Source of the DNA: Actinomadura nitritigenes
GTDB taxonomy: Bacteria > Actinomycetota > Actinomycetes > Streptosporangiales > Streptosporangiaceae
Assembly (NCBI RefSeq): GCF_017573545.1
Contig: NZ_JAGEOK010000021.1
Location: forward strand, 62,001-126,000
Reading direction: 5' to 3'
Length of the DNA: 64,000 nt
Of this stretch, positions 8,386-15,946 are shown piece after piece; within the stretch, counting starts at the first letter, position 1, and each line of letters opens with the position of its first letter. The notes under the pieces were generated by a model. That model made no database searches. It worked only from the letters and a program-made list of their open reading frames with translations, and was not told the origin of the DNA. The translations under genes and the position numbers were made by a program.

Positions 8386-9312
8386 ATGCGCGCTGCGATC
8401 TGCGAGGAGCTCGGCTCCCTCGCCGTCAAGGACACCGCCCCGATCGAGCCCGGTCCCGGCCAGGTCCTGGTCACCGTCGAGGCGGCCGGCGTCAACTACG
8501 TCGACGCCCTGTTCGTCCAGGGCCGCTACCAGATCAAGCCGCCGCTGCCGTTCGTCCCCGGCAGCGAGGTCGCCGGCACCCTCCCGGACGGGACGCGCGT
8601 CCTCGCCATGTGCGGGCTCGGCGGCTTCGCGTCGCACGTCGCCGTCCCCGCCGCCGCGGCGGTGCCGCTCCCGGACAAGCTGGACGCCCCGCGCGCCGCG
8701 ACCTTCACCCAGAGCCACTGCACCGCCCTCTTCGCCCTGCGCGACCGCGCCGCCCTCGCCGCCGGCGAGACCGTCCTCGTCCTCGGTGCCGGCGGCGGCG
8801 TCGGCCTCGCCGCCGTCCAGGTCGCGACGGCCCTCGGCGCCCGGGTGCTGGCGGTCGCGTCGTCGGAGGAGAAGCGCCGCGCGGCCCTCGCCGCGGGCGC
8901 GGACTCCGCCGTCGACGCCGCCGACGTCAAGGCCGCCGCCCGCGCCTGGTCGGACGGCGGTGTCGACCTCGTCTACGACCCCGTCGGCGGCGCCCTCGCC
9001 GACCCGGCACTGCGCGCCCTGCGCGAGGGCGGCCGCTACGCGGTGATCGGCTTCGCGTCCGGGGACATCCCGTCCCTCCCGCTCAACCAGGTGCTGCTGC
9101 GCAACCGCTCCATCGTCGGCGTCGACTGGGGGGCCTGGTCCATGAGGCACCCCGCCGAGCAGCGCGCCCTTCTCGACGAGCTGCTCGCCATGGTCGCCGA
9201 CGAGCGCCTCGACCCCGTCTCGCCGCGCACGGAGCCGCTCACGTCCGCGCCGCAGGTCCTCGACGACCTGCTCAACCGCCGCGTCGTCGGCAAGGTCGCC
9301 CTGCTGCCGTGA
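8386..9312 (+). CDS. NAD(P)H:quinone oxidoreductase, zinc-free MDR family
   Basis: A 308-residue medium-chain dehydrogenase/reductase. The N-terminal GroES-like domain contains GVNYVDALFVQGRYQ and lacks the zinc ligands of alcohol dehydrogenases. The cofactor domain starts near residue 129 with VLVLGAGGGVGLAAVQVA, and VYDPVGG follows as in quinone oxidoreductases of the QorA type. It probably reduces quinones or enones with NADPH. It is divergent from the rhomboid gene across a 107-bp gap. A MocR regulator follows by 40 bp on the same strand and may or may not control it. Confidence 0.88.
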   Translation: MRAAICEELGSLAVKDTAPIEPGPGQVLVTVEAAGVNYVDALFVQGRYQIKPPLPFVPGSEVAGTLPDGTRVLAMCGLGGFASHVAVPAAAAVPLPDKLDAPRAATFTQSHCTALFALRDRAALAAGETVLVLGAGGGVGLAAVQVATALGARVLAVASSEEKRRAALAAGADSAVDAADVKAAARAWSDGGVDLVYDPVGGALADPALRALREGGRYAVIGFASGDIPSLPLNQVLLRNRSIVGVDWGAWSMRHPAEQRALLDELLAMVADERLDPVSPRTEPLTSAPQVLDDLLNRRVVGKVALLP

Positions 9313-9352
9313 CCTCCGGCCGGCCACGGGACGGTGTTCGGAGCAGGTGGTG

Positions 9353-10774
9353 ATGGACGGTCGCGAACCTGGTCTCGACCTGCACCTGGACGTGACGCAG
9401 GGCAGCGGCGTGGGGCGCGCCCTGGAGGAGGCCCTGCGCGCGGCGGTGCGGTCGGGGCGCCTCGCCCCGGGCACCCGGCTGCCCGGCAGCCGGACCCTCG
9501 CCTCCGATCTCGGGGTCGCCCGGGGAACGGTCGTCCAGGTCTACGCCCAGCTGACGGCCGAGGGGTGGCTGTCGGGAACGCCCGGGTCCGGAACCCGCGT
9601 CGCCGGCGTCGGCGCGGTCGAGGCCCGCCCGGACGCGCAGCCGCCCGCACGCCGCCCCGGCGCGCACCTCGACCTGCGGCCGGGCCGCCCGGATCTCAGC
9701 TCGTTCCCGCGCACGGCATGGGCCTCCGCGGTGCGGCGGGCGCTGGCCTCGGCCGCGCCGGCCGCCTGGGACTACGCGGAACCGGCCGGGCTGCCCGTGC
9801 TGAGGGCTGCGATCGCGGGATACACCGCCCGCACGCGCGGTGTGCGGGCCGACCCCGGAGCCGTGGTCGTCACCGCGGGCTTCGCCCACGCGCTCGCGGT
9901 GCTCGGACGGGCCCTGCGGAGCGTCGGCGTCCGGTGCGCGGCCACCGAGGACCCGGGACTGCCCCGGCACCGGGCCCTGCTGCGCGCGACGGGGCTGGGC
10001 GTCGTCCCGGTGCGCGTGGACGGCGACGGCGCCGACCCCGCCGACATGCCGGACCGGGCCGGGGCCGTGCTCCTCACACCGGCGCACCAGTACCCGTGCG
10101 GCGTGGTGCTCGCGCCGTCCCGCCGGGCGGCCTTCGCCGCGTGGGCGCGCCACCGGGACGGCTTCGTGATCGAGGACGACTACGACGGCGAGTTCCGCTA
10201 CGACCGGCAACCGGTCGGGGCGATGCAGGCGCTCGCCCCCGACCGGGTGGTCTTCGCCGGGAGCGCCAGCAAGTCGCTGGCACCGGGCATGCGGCTCGGC
10301 TGGCTCGTCGTGCCGCCCGCGCTGCTCGCCCCGGTGCTGGCCGCGATGGAGGACCTCGGCGCGGCGGTACCCGCCGTCGACCAGCTCGCCTTCGCCGACC
10401 TGCTGGAACGCGGCGACTACGACCGGCACGTCCGGCGGGCCCGGCTCGTCTACCGGCGGCGGCGCGCGGAGCTGGCGGCCCGGCTGGCGCGCCCGCTGGA
10501 CGGGGTGGCCGCCGGCCTGCACGCCCTGCTGCCTGCCGGGTCGGCCGGGGAGGAGCGGGCGCTGGTGGAGACCGGGCTCTACGCGGGCCTCCGCCTGCAC
10601 GGCCTGCACGCCGACGGGTACTGGCACGAGGCGTCCCCCGAGCGCCGCGCGGCGCTCGTCATCGGCTTCGCCACCCCTCCCCCGCACGCCTGGCACGCCG
10701 CCCTGGAGGCCCTGGCCGGACTCGTCGACGCGGTGGCCGGTCAGACGGAGAACCCGGACCGCCACGACGGGTGA
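9353..10774 (+). CDS. MocR-type GntR regulator with aminotransferase domain
   Basis: About 473 residues. The N-terminal winged-helix domain (residues about 15-80, LPGSRTLASDLGVARGTVVQVYAQL) is of the GntR family and is joined to a fold-type I aminotransferase domain. The PLP-binding lysine is near residue 307 in GSASKSLAPGMRLGW, and EDDYDGEFRYDR is the usual MocR signature. MocR proteins sense PLP or PLP adducts, commonly controlling vitamin B6 genes; no B6 gene is adjacent. ATG 9353 is preceded by GGAG at 9340-9343; GTGs at 9347 and 9350 are alternatives. The 3' end overlaps the epimerase relic on the other strand. Confidence 0.9.
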   Translation: MDGREPGLDLHLDVTQGSGVGRALEEALRAAVRSGRLAPGTRLPGSRTLASDLGVARGTVVQVYAQLTAEGWLSGTPGSGTRVAGVGAVEARPDAQPPARRPGAHLDLRPGRPDLSSFPRTAWASAVRRALASAAPAAWDYAEPAGLPVLRAAIAGYTARTRGVRADPGAVVVTAGFAHALAVLGRALRSVGVRCAATEDPGLPRHRALLRATGLGVVPVRVDGDGADPADMPDRAGAVLLTPAHQYPCGVVLAPSRRAAFAAWARHRDGFVIEDDYDGEFRYDRQPVGAMQALAPDRVVFAGSASKSLAPGMRLGWLVVPPALLAPVLAAMEDLGAAVPAVDQLAFADLLERGDYDRHVRRARLVYRRRRAELAARLARPLDGVAAGLHALLPAGSAGEERALVETGLYAGLRLHGLHADGYWHEASPERRAALVIGFATPPPHAWHAALEALAGLVDAVAGQTENPDRHDG

Positions 10775-10930
10775 TCCGGCACCCAGCCGAGGTGCTCGCG
10801 CGCGTCGTGATTGTCGGCGGCCGCGTCCACCAGGTGGCGCGTGCCGGTCGCACGCATGCGGCGTTGGCGTGGCTGCTGTCATCCGCGAGGCCGGCGAGCT
10901 GGTGCATCACGACGTCCGGCGCGGCGCCCG
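10741..10930 (-). pseudogene. Remnant of an NAD-dependent epimerase/dehydratase gene
   Basis: On the minus strand two pieces of one atypical SDR/epimerase are recognisable. Around 10920-10863 the frame reads PDVVMHQLAGLADDSSHANA; one base later, in another frame, it continues MRATGTRHLVDAA and then jumps to DNHDAREHLGWVPDHPSWR and SGFSV with a stop at 10741. In intact relatives PDVVxHQL is followed by xGTRNLVDAA and, about 150 residues later, by a GWxPxHPSWRxGF tail. The copy therefore has a one-base deletion, a large internal deletion and no N-terminus. The MocR gene runs into its 3' end and the cupin gene ends inside its 5' part. Confidence 0.75.
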
Positions 10931-11293
10931 GCGGTCGCGGCGCGCGCGCAGTTCCGCCTCGTCGACGAGGGTCAGCATCGGCTCGCCGGGAACGCCCAGC
11001 ATGACGATGACGAAACGGGTCCAGCCGCCGGCGAGGTTGTTGGCGGCCTGGTAGTGGATCACGTCGCCGCCCGGCTCCCAGAACGCCTCGCCGGCCCGGA
11101 TCACCCGTTCGGGCTCGCCCTCCAACTCGAACAGCATCTCGCCCTCGAGCAGGTAGCCGAAGACGGGGCCGGAGTGGCGGTGCGGCGGCGTTCCCGGGTC
11201 CCCCGGTGGGAGCTCGACCGTCGCGGTCATCGCCTCGGCACCCGAAGGGATGAAGGGCGGAACCTGGTGCATCAATGTGGTGAGAGTGGACAT
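10907..11293 (-). CDS. Small cupin-domain protein
   Basis: A 128-residue single-domain cupin. Motif 1 is GTPPHRHSGPVFGYLLEGE and motif 2 lies near GEAFWEPGGDVIHYQAANN, giving the His/Glu set usually used for a divalent metal. Such proteins range from sensors to dioxygenases; nothing here specifies the ligand. The last residues (RARRDRRAPRRTS) are very basic and are encoded over the remnant of an epimerase gene, so the natural C-terminus may have been replaced when that gene was truncated. The start is ATG at 11293. Confidence 0.8.
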   Translation of the reverse strand: MSTLTTLMHQVPPFIPSGAEAMTATVELPPGDPGTPPHRHSGPVFGYLLEGEMLFELEGEPERVIRAGEAFWEPGGDVIHYQAANNLAGGWTRFVIVMLGVPGEPMLTLVDEAELRARRDRRAPRRTS

Positions 11294-11362
11294 GCCGCCG
11301 ACGCTAGGACGCCACCGGTTCAGTGAAGTAGTCCACTTCCCATGCTCTTCGTTGTACCGGTT

Positions 11363-11380
11363 CGGCGGGCGGGCCCGCCG
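11363..11380. terminator. Short GC hairpin after whiB-like gene
   Basis: CGGCGGG and CCCGCCG with a 4-nt loop, directly downstream of the WhiB-like stop on the minus strand. Short but very GC-rich. Confidence 0.5.
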
Positions 11381-11390
11381 GCGCGCCGGT

Positions 11391-11720
11391 TCAGGCGGCG
11401 GAGGCGTGCTCGGACTCGGACGCGTCGCCGCGGACCACGATCACCGGCAGGCGGCGCCGCGCGGGGGCCTCGGCGGTCCGGCGCAGGTAGCGCCGCTCCT
11501 CCGGGGTCGTCCCGCCCCAGATGCCGTCGGGCTCGCCCACCCGCAGCGCCCAGGCGAGGCACTCCGCCTTCACCGGGCAGTTCGCGCAGATCGCCTTCGC
11601 CGCGTCCATCTGCTCCCGCAGCACCTCCGCCGAGTACCCGATCGGGAAGAACAGGTCGGGGTCGGCGCCACGGCAGATGGCGTGGTCGGTCCAGTGTTCC
11701 TCGTTCTCGTCGTTGTGCAT
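11391..11720 (-). CDS. WhiB-family redox-sensitive Fe-S transcription factor
   Basis: A 109-residue WhiB-like protein. Four cysteines at 16, 45, 48 and 54 (AIC then CANCPVKAEC) would ligate a 4Fe-4S cluster, followed by the G(V/I)WGG turn (GIWGG, 66-70) and a short basic C-terminus. WhiB proteins bind the principal sigma factor and modulate development, redox and antibiotic response. I chose ATG 11720 because AGGGAG lies at the right distance; an in-frame ATG at 11741 has no ribosome site. Two copies of a perfect 10-bp palindrome lie 70-95 bp upstream. Which Wbl subgroup it belongs to is not clear. Confidence 0.93.
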   Translation of the reverse strand: MHNDENEEHWTDHAICRGADPDLFFPIGYSAEVLREQMDAAKAICANCPVKAECLAWALRVGEPDGIWGGTTPEERRYLRRTAEAPARRRLPVIVVRGDASESEHASAA

Positions 11721-11788
11721 GGCTTTCTCCCTGCGGGGCATGGTGAGGAGGCCACCGGCGGTTCGCTCAGGGGTGGTCTCCACCCAAC

Positions 11789-11813
11789 GTAGTACTACGA
11801 ACCGTAGTACTAC
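11789..11813. promoter_or_regulatory. Twin palindromes between whiB-like and GNAT genes
   Basis: The perfect palindrome GTAGTACTAC occurs at 11789-11798 and 11804-11813, 15 bp apart, in the divergent promoter region. This is strong operator-like symmetry for a dimeric regulator. Confidence 0.65.
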
Positions 11814-11859
11814 AAGTCGTTGTGAACATTGCAACTTAGCGCCCGGATAACCTTGTGAC

Positions 11860-12330
11860 GTGCAGCGTGATCAAGAAGTGACCTTTCGCGAGGCGACGGC
11901 CACCGATCTGCCCCAGATCGTCCGGCTACTGGCCGACGATCCCCTGGGCGCGACGCGCGAAACACTCGCGGAGGAAATCCCTGAGGCCTATGTCAGCGCC
12001 TTCGCCGCGATCGAGAAGGACCCCAACAACCACCTGATCGTCGCGGACGTCGCGGGAACGGTCGCGGGCACGCTGCAGCTCACCTACATCCCCGGCCTCA
12101 CCTACACCGGCGGCGAGCGCGCCCAGATCGAGGGCGTCCGCATCGCGGCCGACGAGCGCGGCCGCGGCCTCGGCCAGGCCATGATCACCTGGGCCATCGA
12201 CCAGGCCCGCGCCCGCGGCTGCCGCGTCGTCCAGCTCACCACCGACCGCCAGCGCCCCGACGCGATCCGCTTCTACCAGAAGATCGGCTTCCGCCCCTCC
12301 CACATGGGCATGAAGTACCACCTGCAGTAG
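11860..12330 (+). CDS. GNAT N-acetyltransferase
   Basis: A 156-residue GNAT protein. The acetyl-CoA loop is in GVRIAADERGRGLGQAMI and the C-terminal part has the usual RFYQKIGF. It is clearly paralogous to the acetyltransferase at 15009 (shared LTYIPGL/ATYIPGL, DQARARGC/DRARARGC and FYxxxGFxxSHxGxK). Acceptor substrate unknown. The GTG start at 11860 lies 46 bp from the second palindrome; a later GTG (11878) is possible. It is divergent from the WhiB-like gene, so both may be controlled by that palindrome pair. Confidence 0.85.
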   Translation: MQRDQEVTFREATATDLPQIVRLLADDPLGATRETLAEEIPEAYVSAFAAIEKDPNNHLIVADVAGTVAGTLQLTYIPGLTYTGGERAQIEGVRIAADERGRGLGQAMITWAIDQARARGCRVVQLTTDRQRPDAIRFYQKIGFRPSHMGMKYHLQ

Positions 12331-12687
12331 GCAATCCCGGCCCAAGGGCCTCGCCTGGCGGCTCGGTCCGGTGGCACCACGCCACGAGGTGCGGCGCGCA
12401 TGCATGGAGGTGAGCGAGCTGCTCGCACTGTTCGCGGCGGCGAAACGGACCTGAGCAGTCGCGCGGGCGCGTTCTCTGAGCGGCGGGGCGAAGCCGGAGG
12501 CGAGTCCCGCCGCGAAGCTCGCGAAGTGAGGTCGCGCCCGCCCAAGACCCGGTCAAGGGCGACGGCGCGCGCCTGCGGACGGCTCGGAAGGCCGCGGGAC
12601 CGACCGTCGCCGACCTGGCCGAACGCGTCCGCGACGTCGCTCCCGAGCGCGTCCGGCAACGCCTCCCGTCCCTCCGCGATCTCGAAG
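12331..12687. other. Region without an intact gene; HTH-like frame at its 3' end
   Basis: No complete gene is evident in these 357 bases. From about 12558 to 12690 one frame has coding-like third positions and reads RLRTARKAAGPTVADLAERV, which resembles the first half of an XRE-type helix-turn-helix. It is out of frame by one base with the TPR-like protein that follows. A 16-codon ORF at 12404-12454 was seen but cannot be supported. Confidence 0.4.
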
Positions 12688-13641
12688 ATGACGGTGGACG
12701 AGCTCGCATCCGCGTATCCGCGGTCGGCGCCCGACGCGTTGCTCGCGCGGACGCGCCGCCATCTCGACTACGTGGCGCGGCTCGTGGACGTGCGTATGAC
12801 ACCGGCCGAACGGCGGCGGCTCGTGGTGGTCGGGGCATGGCTGTCGCTGCTGGCGGCGACGTGCGACATCGACCTCGGGCGCCACGCAGCGGCCGGCGCG
12901 CGACTGCGGACGGCCGCGCAGCTCGCCGGGCACGCCGGGCATCCAGAGATCGTCGCGTGGACGTTGGAGACGCGTGCGTGGCAGGCCGTCACCGATGCGA
13001 ACTACCGGGCGGCCGTCGCGTTGTCCCGGGGCGCACAGGAGATCGCGCCGCACGGCGGGTCGGCGTTCATCCAGGCGACGGCGCAGGAGGGGCGGGCCTG
13101 GGCGCGGCTCGGCGCCGGGCGGGAGACGCGGGACGCGCTGGGACGCGTCGAGCGGCTCGTCGCGCCGCTGGCCATGCCGGAACGGCCGGAGCACCACTTC
13201 CACTACAACCCCGCGAAGAGCGCCGCTTACACGGCGACCACGCTGTCATGGCTCGGGGATCCGGCGGCCGAGCCGTACGCGCGGGGCGTCCTCGCCCGGC
13301 TGGAGGCGCCGGTCAGCGGGCCGGCGCGCCCACGGCGCGGCGCGTCCGCACGGCTGGACCTGGCGCTGGCATTGATCGCCGCGGAACAACCCGAGGAGGC
13401 GGCGCACCGGGCCTTGGAGGCGGTGACGAGCGGGCGGCTCGTGCCGTCCAACCACTGGCGGGCCGCGGAGGTCGTGGTGGCGGTGGACGGGCTGGGCGTG
13501 CCCGAGGCGGGTGACCTGCGGGAGACGTATCGCGAGGTGTGCGGCGGGGCTCGGGGCCGGCGTCCACGACCTGCGGACCCTCGTGGACGTGGTCATCCGC
13601 GAGCTTGTTCTCGACGTAGGCGGCCGGGAACGGCGCGTTAA
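12688..13641 (+). CDS. TPR-like sensory half of an XRE-family regulator, N-terminus probably frameshifted
   Basis: About 317 residues. The region LLARTRRHLDYVARLV to DLRETYREVCGG is an all-helical TPR-like repeat domain found at the C-terminus of actinomycete XRE regulators (RLVVVGAWLSLLAATCDIDLGRH, AWQAVTDANYRAA and RPRRGASARLDLALAL fit that family). The expected N-terminal helix-turn-helix is missing from this frame, but an HTH-like stretch is coded just upstream in another frame, so either a one-base indel has split the gene or the domain has decayed. After about residue 290 the sequence turns into Arg/Pro-rich text typical of reading past the original stop. Possibly a pseudogene. Confidence 0.55.
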   Translation: MTVDELASAYPRSAPDALLARTRRHLDYVARLVDVRMTPAERRRLVVVGAWLSLLAATCDIDLGRHAAAGARLRTAAQLAGHAGHPEIVAWTLETRAWQAVTDANYRAAVALSRGAQEIAPHGGSAFIQATAQEGRAWARLGAGRETRDALGRVERLVAPLAMPERPEHHFHYNPAKSAAYTATTLSWLGDPAAEPYARGVLARLEAPVSGPARPRRGASARLDLALALIAAEQPEEAAHRALEAVTSGRLVPSNHWRAAEVVVAVDGLGVPEAGDLRETYREVCGGARGRRPRPADPRGRGHPRACSRRRRPGTAR

Positions 13642-13761
13642 TGCGAGGGCCGGGTCCGGTGAATTCTTGCGGCGCGGAAGCCGGGCGGTGCGGCGCCGGT
13701 GCAGGTGGAGCCGGGGACCGACAGGTTCCCACCAAGGCGAGGACGCACTCTGGGCAATCAG

Positions 13762-13793
13762 TGACGTTTAACTGAGTTGTCCTGAATGTCACG
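13762..13793. promoter_or_regulatory. Interrupted palindrome upstream of nuclease gene
   Basis: GTGACGTT and AATGTCAC (one mismatch) flank 16 bases, 79-110 bp before the secreted nuclease start, in a relatively AT-rich patch. Possible operator. Confidence 0.35.
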
Positions 13794-13871
13794 GTATCGG
13801 GGCTGTCGTCCCCGTGCCCTGTTCGGGGAGTCCGGTCCCCGCCGGCGGGCGGCCGCAGAAGGGCATCCTCG

Positions 13872-14501
13872 ATGCGACGTCTGCTCCTGTTCCTGCTGCC
13901 GGCGGCGCTGCTCGGCGCACTGCTCGTCGCCGTGCAGGCACCGGCGTCCGCGACCCCGCCGAACATCCCGTCCGCCGACACGGCCCGCACCCGGCTCGGC
14001 GAGCTGACCGTGGCCGCCGAGTCGCACGCGAGCTCCTACGACCGCTCGCTGTTCCCGCACTGGATCACCATCTCCGGCACCTGCAACACGCGGGAGATGG
14101 TGCTCAAGCGGGACGGCACGAACGTGAGCACCGACTCCTCGTGCTATCCGACGTCCGGATCCTGGTACTCGCCGTACGACGGCGCCACCTGGACGTCACC
14201 GGCCGATGTGGACATCGACCACATGGTGCCGTTGGCCGAGGCGTGGGCGTCCGGCGCCTGGGCCTGGACGACCGCGCACCGCCAGGAGTACGCCAACGAC
14301 CTCGGCGGTCCGGAGCTGTGGGCGGTCACCGACAACGTCAACCAGGCCAAGGGCGACAAGGACCCCGCCGAGTGGCAGCCGTCCCGCACCGCCTTCCGCT
14401 GCACGTACGCGCGCGCCTGGGTCCAGGTGAAGTGGTACTACGGCCTCACCGTGGACAGCGCGGAGAAGAGCGCGCTCACCTCGATGCTCAACACCTGCTG
14501 A
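13872..14501 (+). CDS. Secreted HNH-type nuclease (DUF1524/GmrSD C-terminal-like)
   Basis: A 209-residue precursor. Residues 1-29 are a Sec signal peptide (basic MRR, hydrophobic core, cleavage after ASA). The mature part carries the HNH core DIDHMVPLAEAW, with His117 as the general base candidate, and NVNQAKGDKDPAEW, where the Asn/Lys pair completes a beta-beta-alpha-Me site. The cysteines in GTCNT, SSCYP, FRCTY and at the C-terminal NTC could form two disulfides. Related proteins are common extracellular nucleases of streptomycetes. A strong hairpin follows the stop, so it is probably monocistronic. Biological role is inferred: nutrient DNA scavenging or competition. Confidence 0.88.
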   Translation: MRRLLLFLLPAALLGALLVAVQAPASATPPNIPSADTARTRLGELTVAAESHASSYDRSLFPHWITISGTCNTREMVLKRDGTNVSTDSSCYPTSGSWYSPYDGATWTSPADVDIDHMVPLAEAWASGAWAWTTAHRQEYANDLGGPELWAVTDNVNQAKGDKDPAEWQPSRTAFRCTYARAWVQVKWYYGLTVDSAEKSALTSMLNTC

Positions 14502-14512
14502 CCACGGCGCAG

Positions 14513-14543
14513 AGGCGTGGGCCCCCAACCAGGGCCCACGCCT
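14513..14543. terminator. Bidirectional terminator between convergent genes
   Basis: A perfect 12-bp stem (AGGCGTGGGCCC and its complement) with a 7-nt loop between the nuclease stop (14501) and the stop of the ferredoxin-like protein on the other strand (14559). Confidence 0.85.
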
Positions 14544-14558
14544 GTGCACGGCAGGCGG

Positions 14559-14885
14559 TCAGTCGGCGGTGGCCGTCGCCTGGGCGGCGGCGACGCGGTA
14601 GGCGCCGACCAGGGTGGCGGTGGTCCGGGTGAGGGTGCCGGGGATCATGCGGTCGGTGAATTCCCGCTGGAACTCCTGAAAGGCGGGGGTCGACGGCAGG
14701 ACGTCGCGGTCGTCCTCGTTGGCCACGATGTGGAGGAACGTGTCGCCGTCCAGGCGGAACGCGGCGTATCGGACGCCGCCGGGGTCGTCGCGCTCCAACT
14801 CGTCCATGACGTCCTCGATCAGCCGCTGGTTCTCGTCGGCGCGCTCCGGGCGGGCCTTGTACTGCACTACGGCGATCTTCTGCAT
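14559..14885 (-). CDS. Small ABM-like (ferredoxin-fold) protein
   Basis: A 108-residue protein beginning MQKIAVVQYKARPERADENQ. The alternating strand-helix pattern and the segment YAAFRLDGDTFLHI resemble antibiotic-biosynthesis-monooxygenase (ABM)/dimeric alpha-beta barrel proteins, which may be heme-degrading or quinone monooxygenases or merely sensors. No catalytic residues can be named. The ATG at 14885 is preceded by AAGGGA at a good distance, so it is preferred over the ATG at 14900. Confidence 0.72.
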   Translation of the reverse strand: MQKIAVVQYKARPERADENQRLIEDVMDELERDDPGGVRYAAFRLDGDTFLHIVANEDDRDVLPSTPAFQEFQREFTDRMIPGTLTRTTATLVGAYRVAAAQATATAD

Positions 14886-15008
14886 CGCTGGTCCCTTCAT
14901 GGGTCGCTGTCACCTTTACCGACACGGCGAACCGGGTGAAGTGACCGGCTTGAGGGCGACGACTTTCGGCGCCGGGGCGGGCCCGTGAGGGTGAGTAGGG
15001 TCGGCTCC

Positions 15009-15473
15009 ATGCTCTGTGTGCGTCCGGCGGCGCGGGCCGATCTGCCCGCGGTTCTGGCCTTGCTGGCGGACGAGGAAGAGGTCGTGGACCCGGCGTCGGT
15101 CGTGGTGACGGACGCCTACGAGCGGGCGTTCGCGGCGATCGACCGCGACCCGCGCAACGAGATGCTGGTGCTGGTGGACGGCGGGACGGTCGTGGGCTGC
15201 CTGCAGGCGACCTACATCCCCGGGCTCGGCAAGGGCGGCGCCGAACGGGTCCTGATCGAGGCGGTGCGGGTCCGCGCGGACCGGCGCGGCGGCGGCCTCG
15301 GCCGGACGCTGATGGAGAGCGCGATCGACCGGGCCCGCGCGCGGGGGTGCGCGCTCGTCCAGCTGACCAGCCACAAGAGGCGCGGCGACGCGCACCGCTT
15401 CTATGACTCGCTGGGTTTCGCCCGCAGCCACGAGGGCTTCAAGCTCGCCCTTCGGGCGGCGGAGACCCAGTAG
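15009..15473 (+). CDS. GNAT N-acetyltransferase, paralogue of 11860
   Basis: A 154-residue GNAT enzyme with the acetyl-CoA binding segment VRVRADRRGGGLGRTLMES and C-terminal HRFYDSLGFARSHEGFK. It aligns along its whole length with the acetyltransferase 3 kb upstream. The ATG at 15009 is preceded by GTAGGG and gives the expected family N-terminus. The acceptor is unknown. It is divergent from the small ABM-like gene; no shared operator was seen. Confidence 0.86.
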   Translation: MLCVRPAARADLPAVLALLADEEEVVDPASVVVTDAYERAFAAIDRDPRNEMLVLVDGGTVVGCLQATYIPGLGKGGAERVLIEAVRVRADRRGGGLGRTLMESAIDRARARGCALVQLTSHKRRGDAHRFYDSLGFARSHEGFKLALRAAETQ

Positions 15474-15482
15474 CGGCGTCCC

Positions 15483-15884
15483 TTAGAGGGCGCCGAGGGA
15501 TTGCATCATGCCGAGGGCGTCGGAGATGGGCCAGTATTCGGCGAAGCGTCCGTCCTCCATGCGGAAGATGTCGTGGCCGGGGAACGAGATCCGGGTGCCG
15601 GGTTCGGCGGTGGTGCCGGGGATCCCGCCCTGGTAGGAGCCGTGGAAGGTCCAGCGCGCGGCCAGCAGGTCGCCGTCGACGAGCGGGCCGATGTCCAGGG
15701 TGTTCTCGATGTCGGAGAAGTAGGCGCGGGACCGGCGGATCTGCTCGGCGACGCCGTCCGGGCCGTGGACGTCCATGCCGGGCCAGTGGCCGGCGAAGCC
15801 GGGAGTGAGGATCTCCGTGAGGACGTCGTAGTCGCCGGACCACGCCTCGAACAGCCACCGCCGGTACAGGGTGTTCGCATCCAT
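15483..15884 (-). CDS. SnoaL-like NTF2-fold protein
   Basis: A 133-residue SnoaL-like protein (cone-shaped alpha+beta barrel). Typical features are YRRWLFEAWSGDYDVLTEIL near the N-terminus, GHWPGMDVHGPDGVAEQIR in the middle and DIFRMEDGRFAEYWPISD at the end. Family members are polyketide cyclases, hydrolases or ligand-binding proteins, so the reaction cannot be stated. The ATG at 15884 has only a weak ribosome site. It lies 62 bp downstream of the oxidoreductase gene on the same strand and may be co-transcribed with it. Confidence 0.8.
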   Translation of the reverse strand: MDANTLYRRWLFEAWSGDYDVLTEILTPGFAGHWPGMDVHGPDGVAEQIRRSRAYFSDIENTLDIGPLVDGDLLAARWTFHGSYQGGIPGTTAEPGTRISFPGHDIFRMEDGRFAEYWPISDALGMMQSLGAL

Positions 15885-15946
15885 GAGCCCATGGTGCAAC
15901 GCCGCGCGGGCCGGCCGCCACGCGGGGCGGCCGGCCCGCGCGGGAG

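Noticed and set aside
12404..12454. 16-codon ORF MEVSELLALFAAAKRT with a GGAGG inside it
   Set aside because: Too short to judge, no ribosome site before its ATG and no relation to the next gene that could be shown.
13511..13771. Possible 86-codon gene after the TPR regulator, with coding-like stretches on both strands
   Set aside because: Neither strand gives a recognisable protein, and third-position bias supports short pieces only; it may be the eroded end of the TPR gene.
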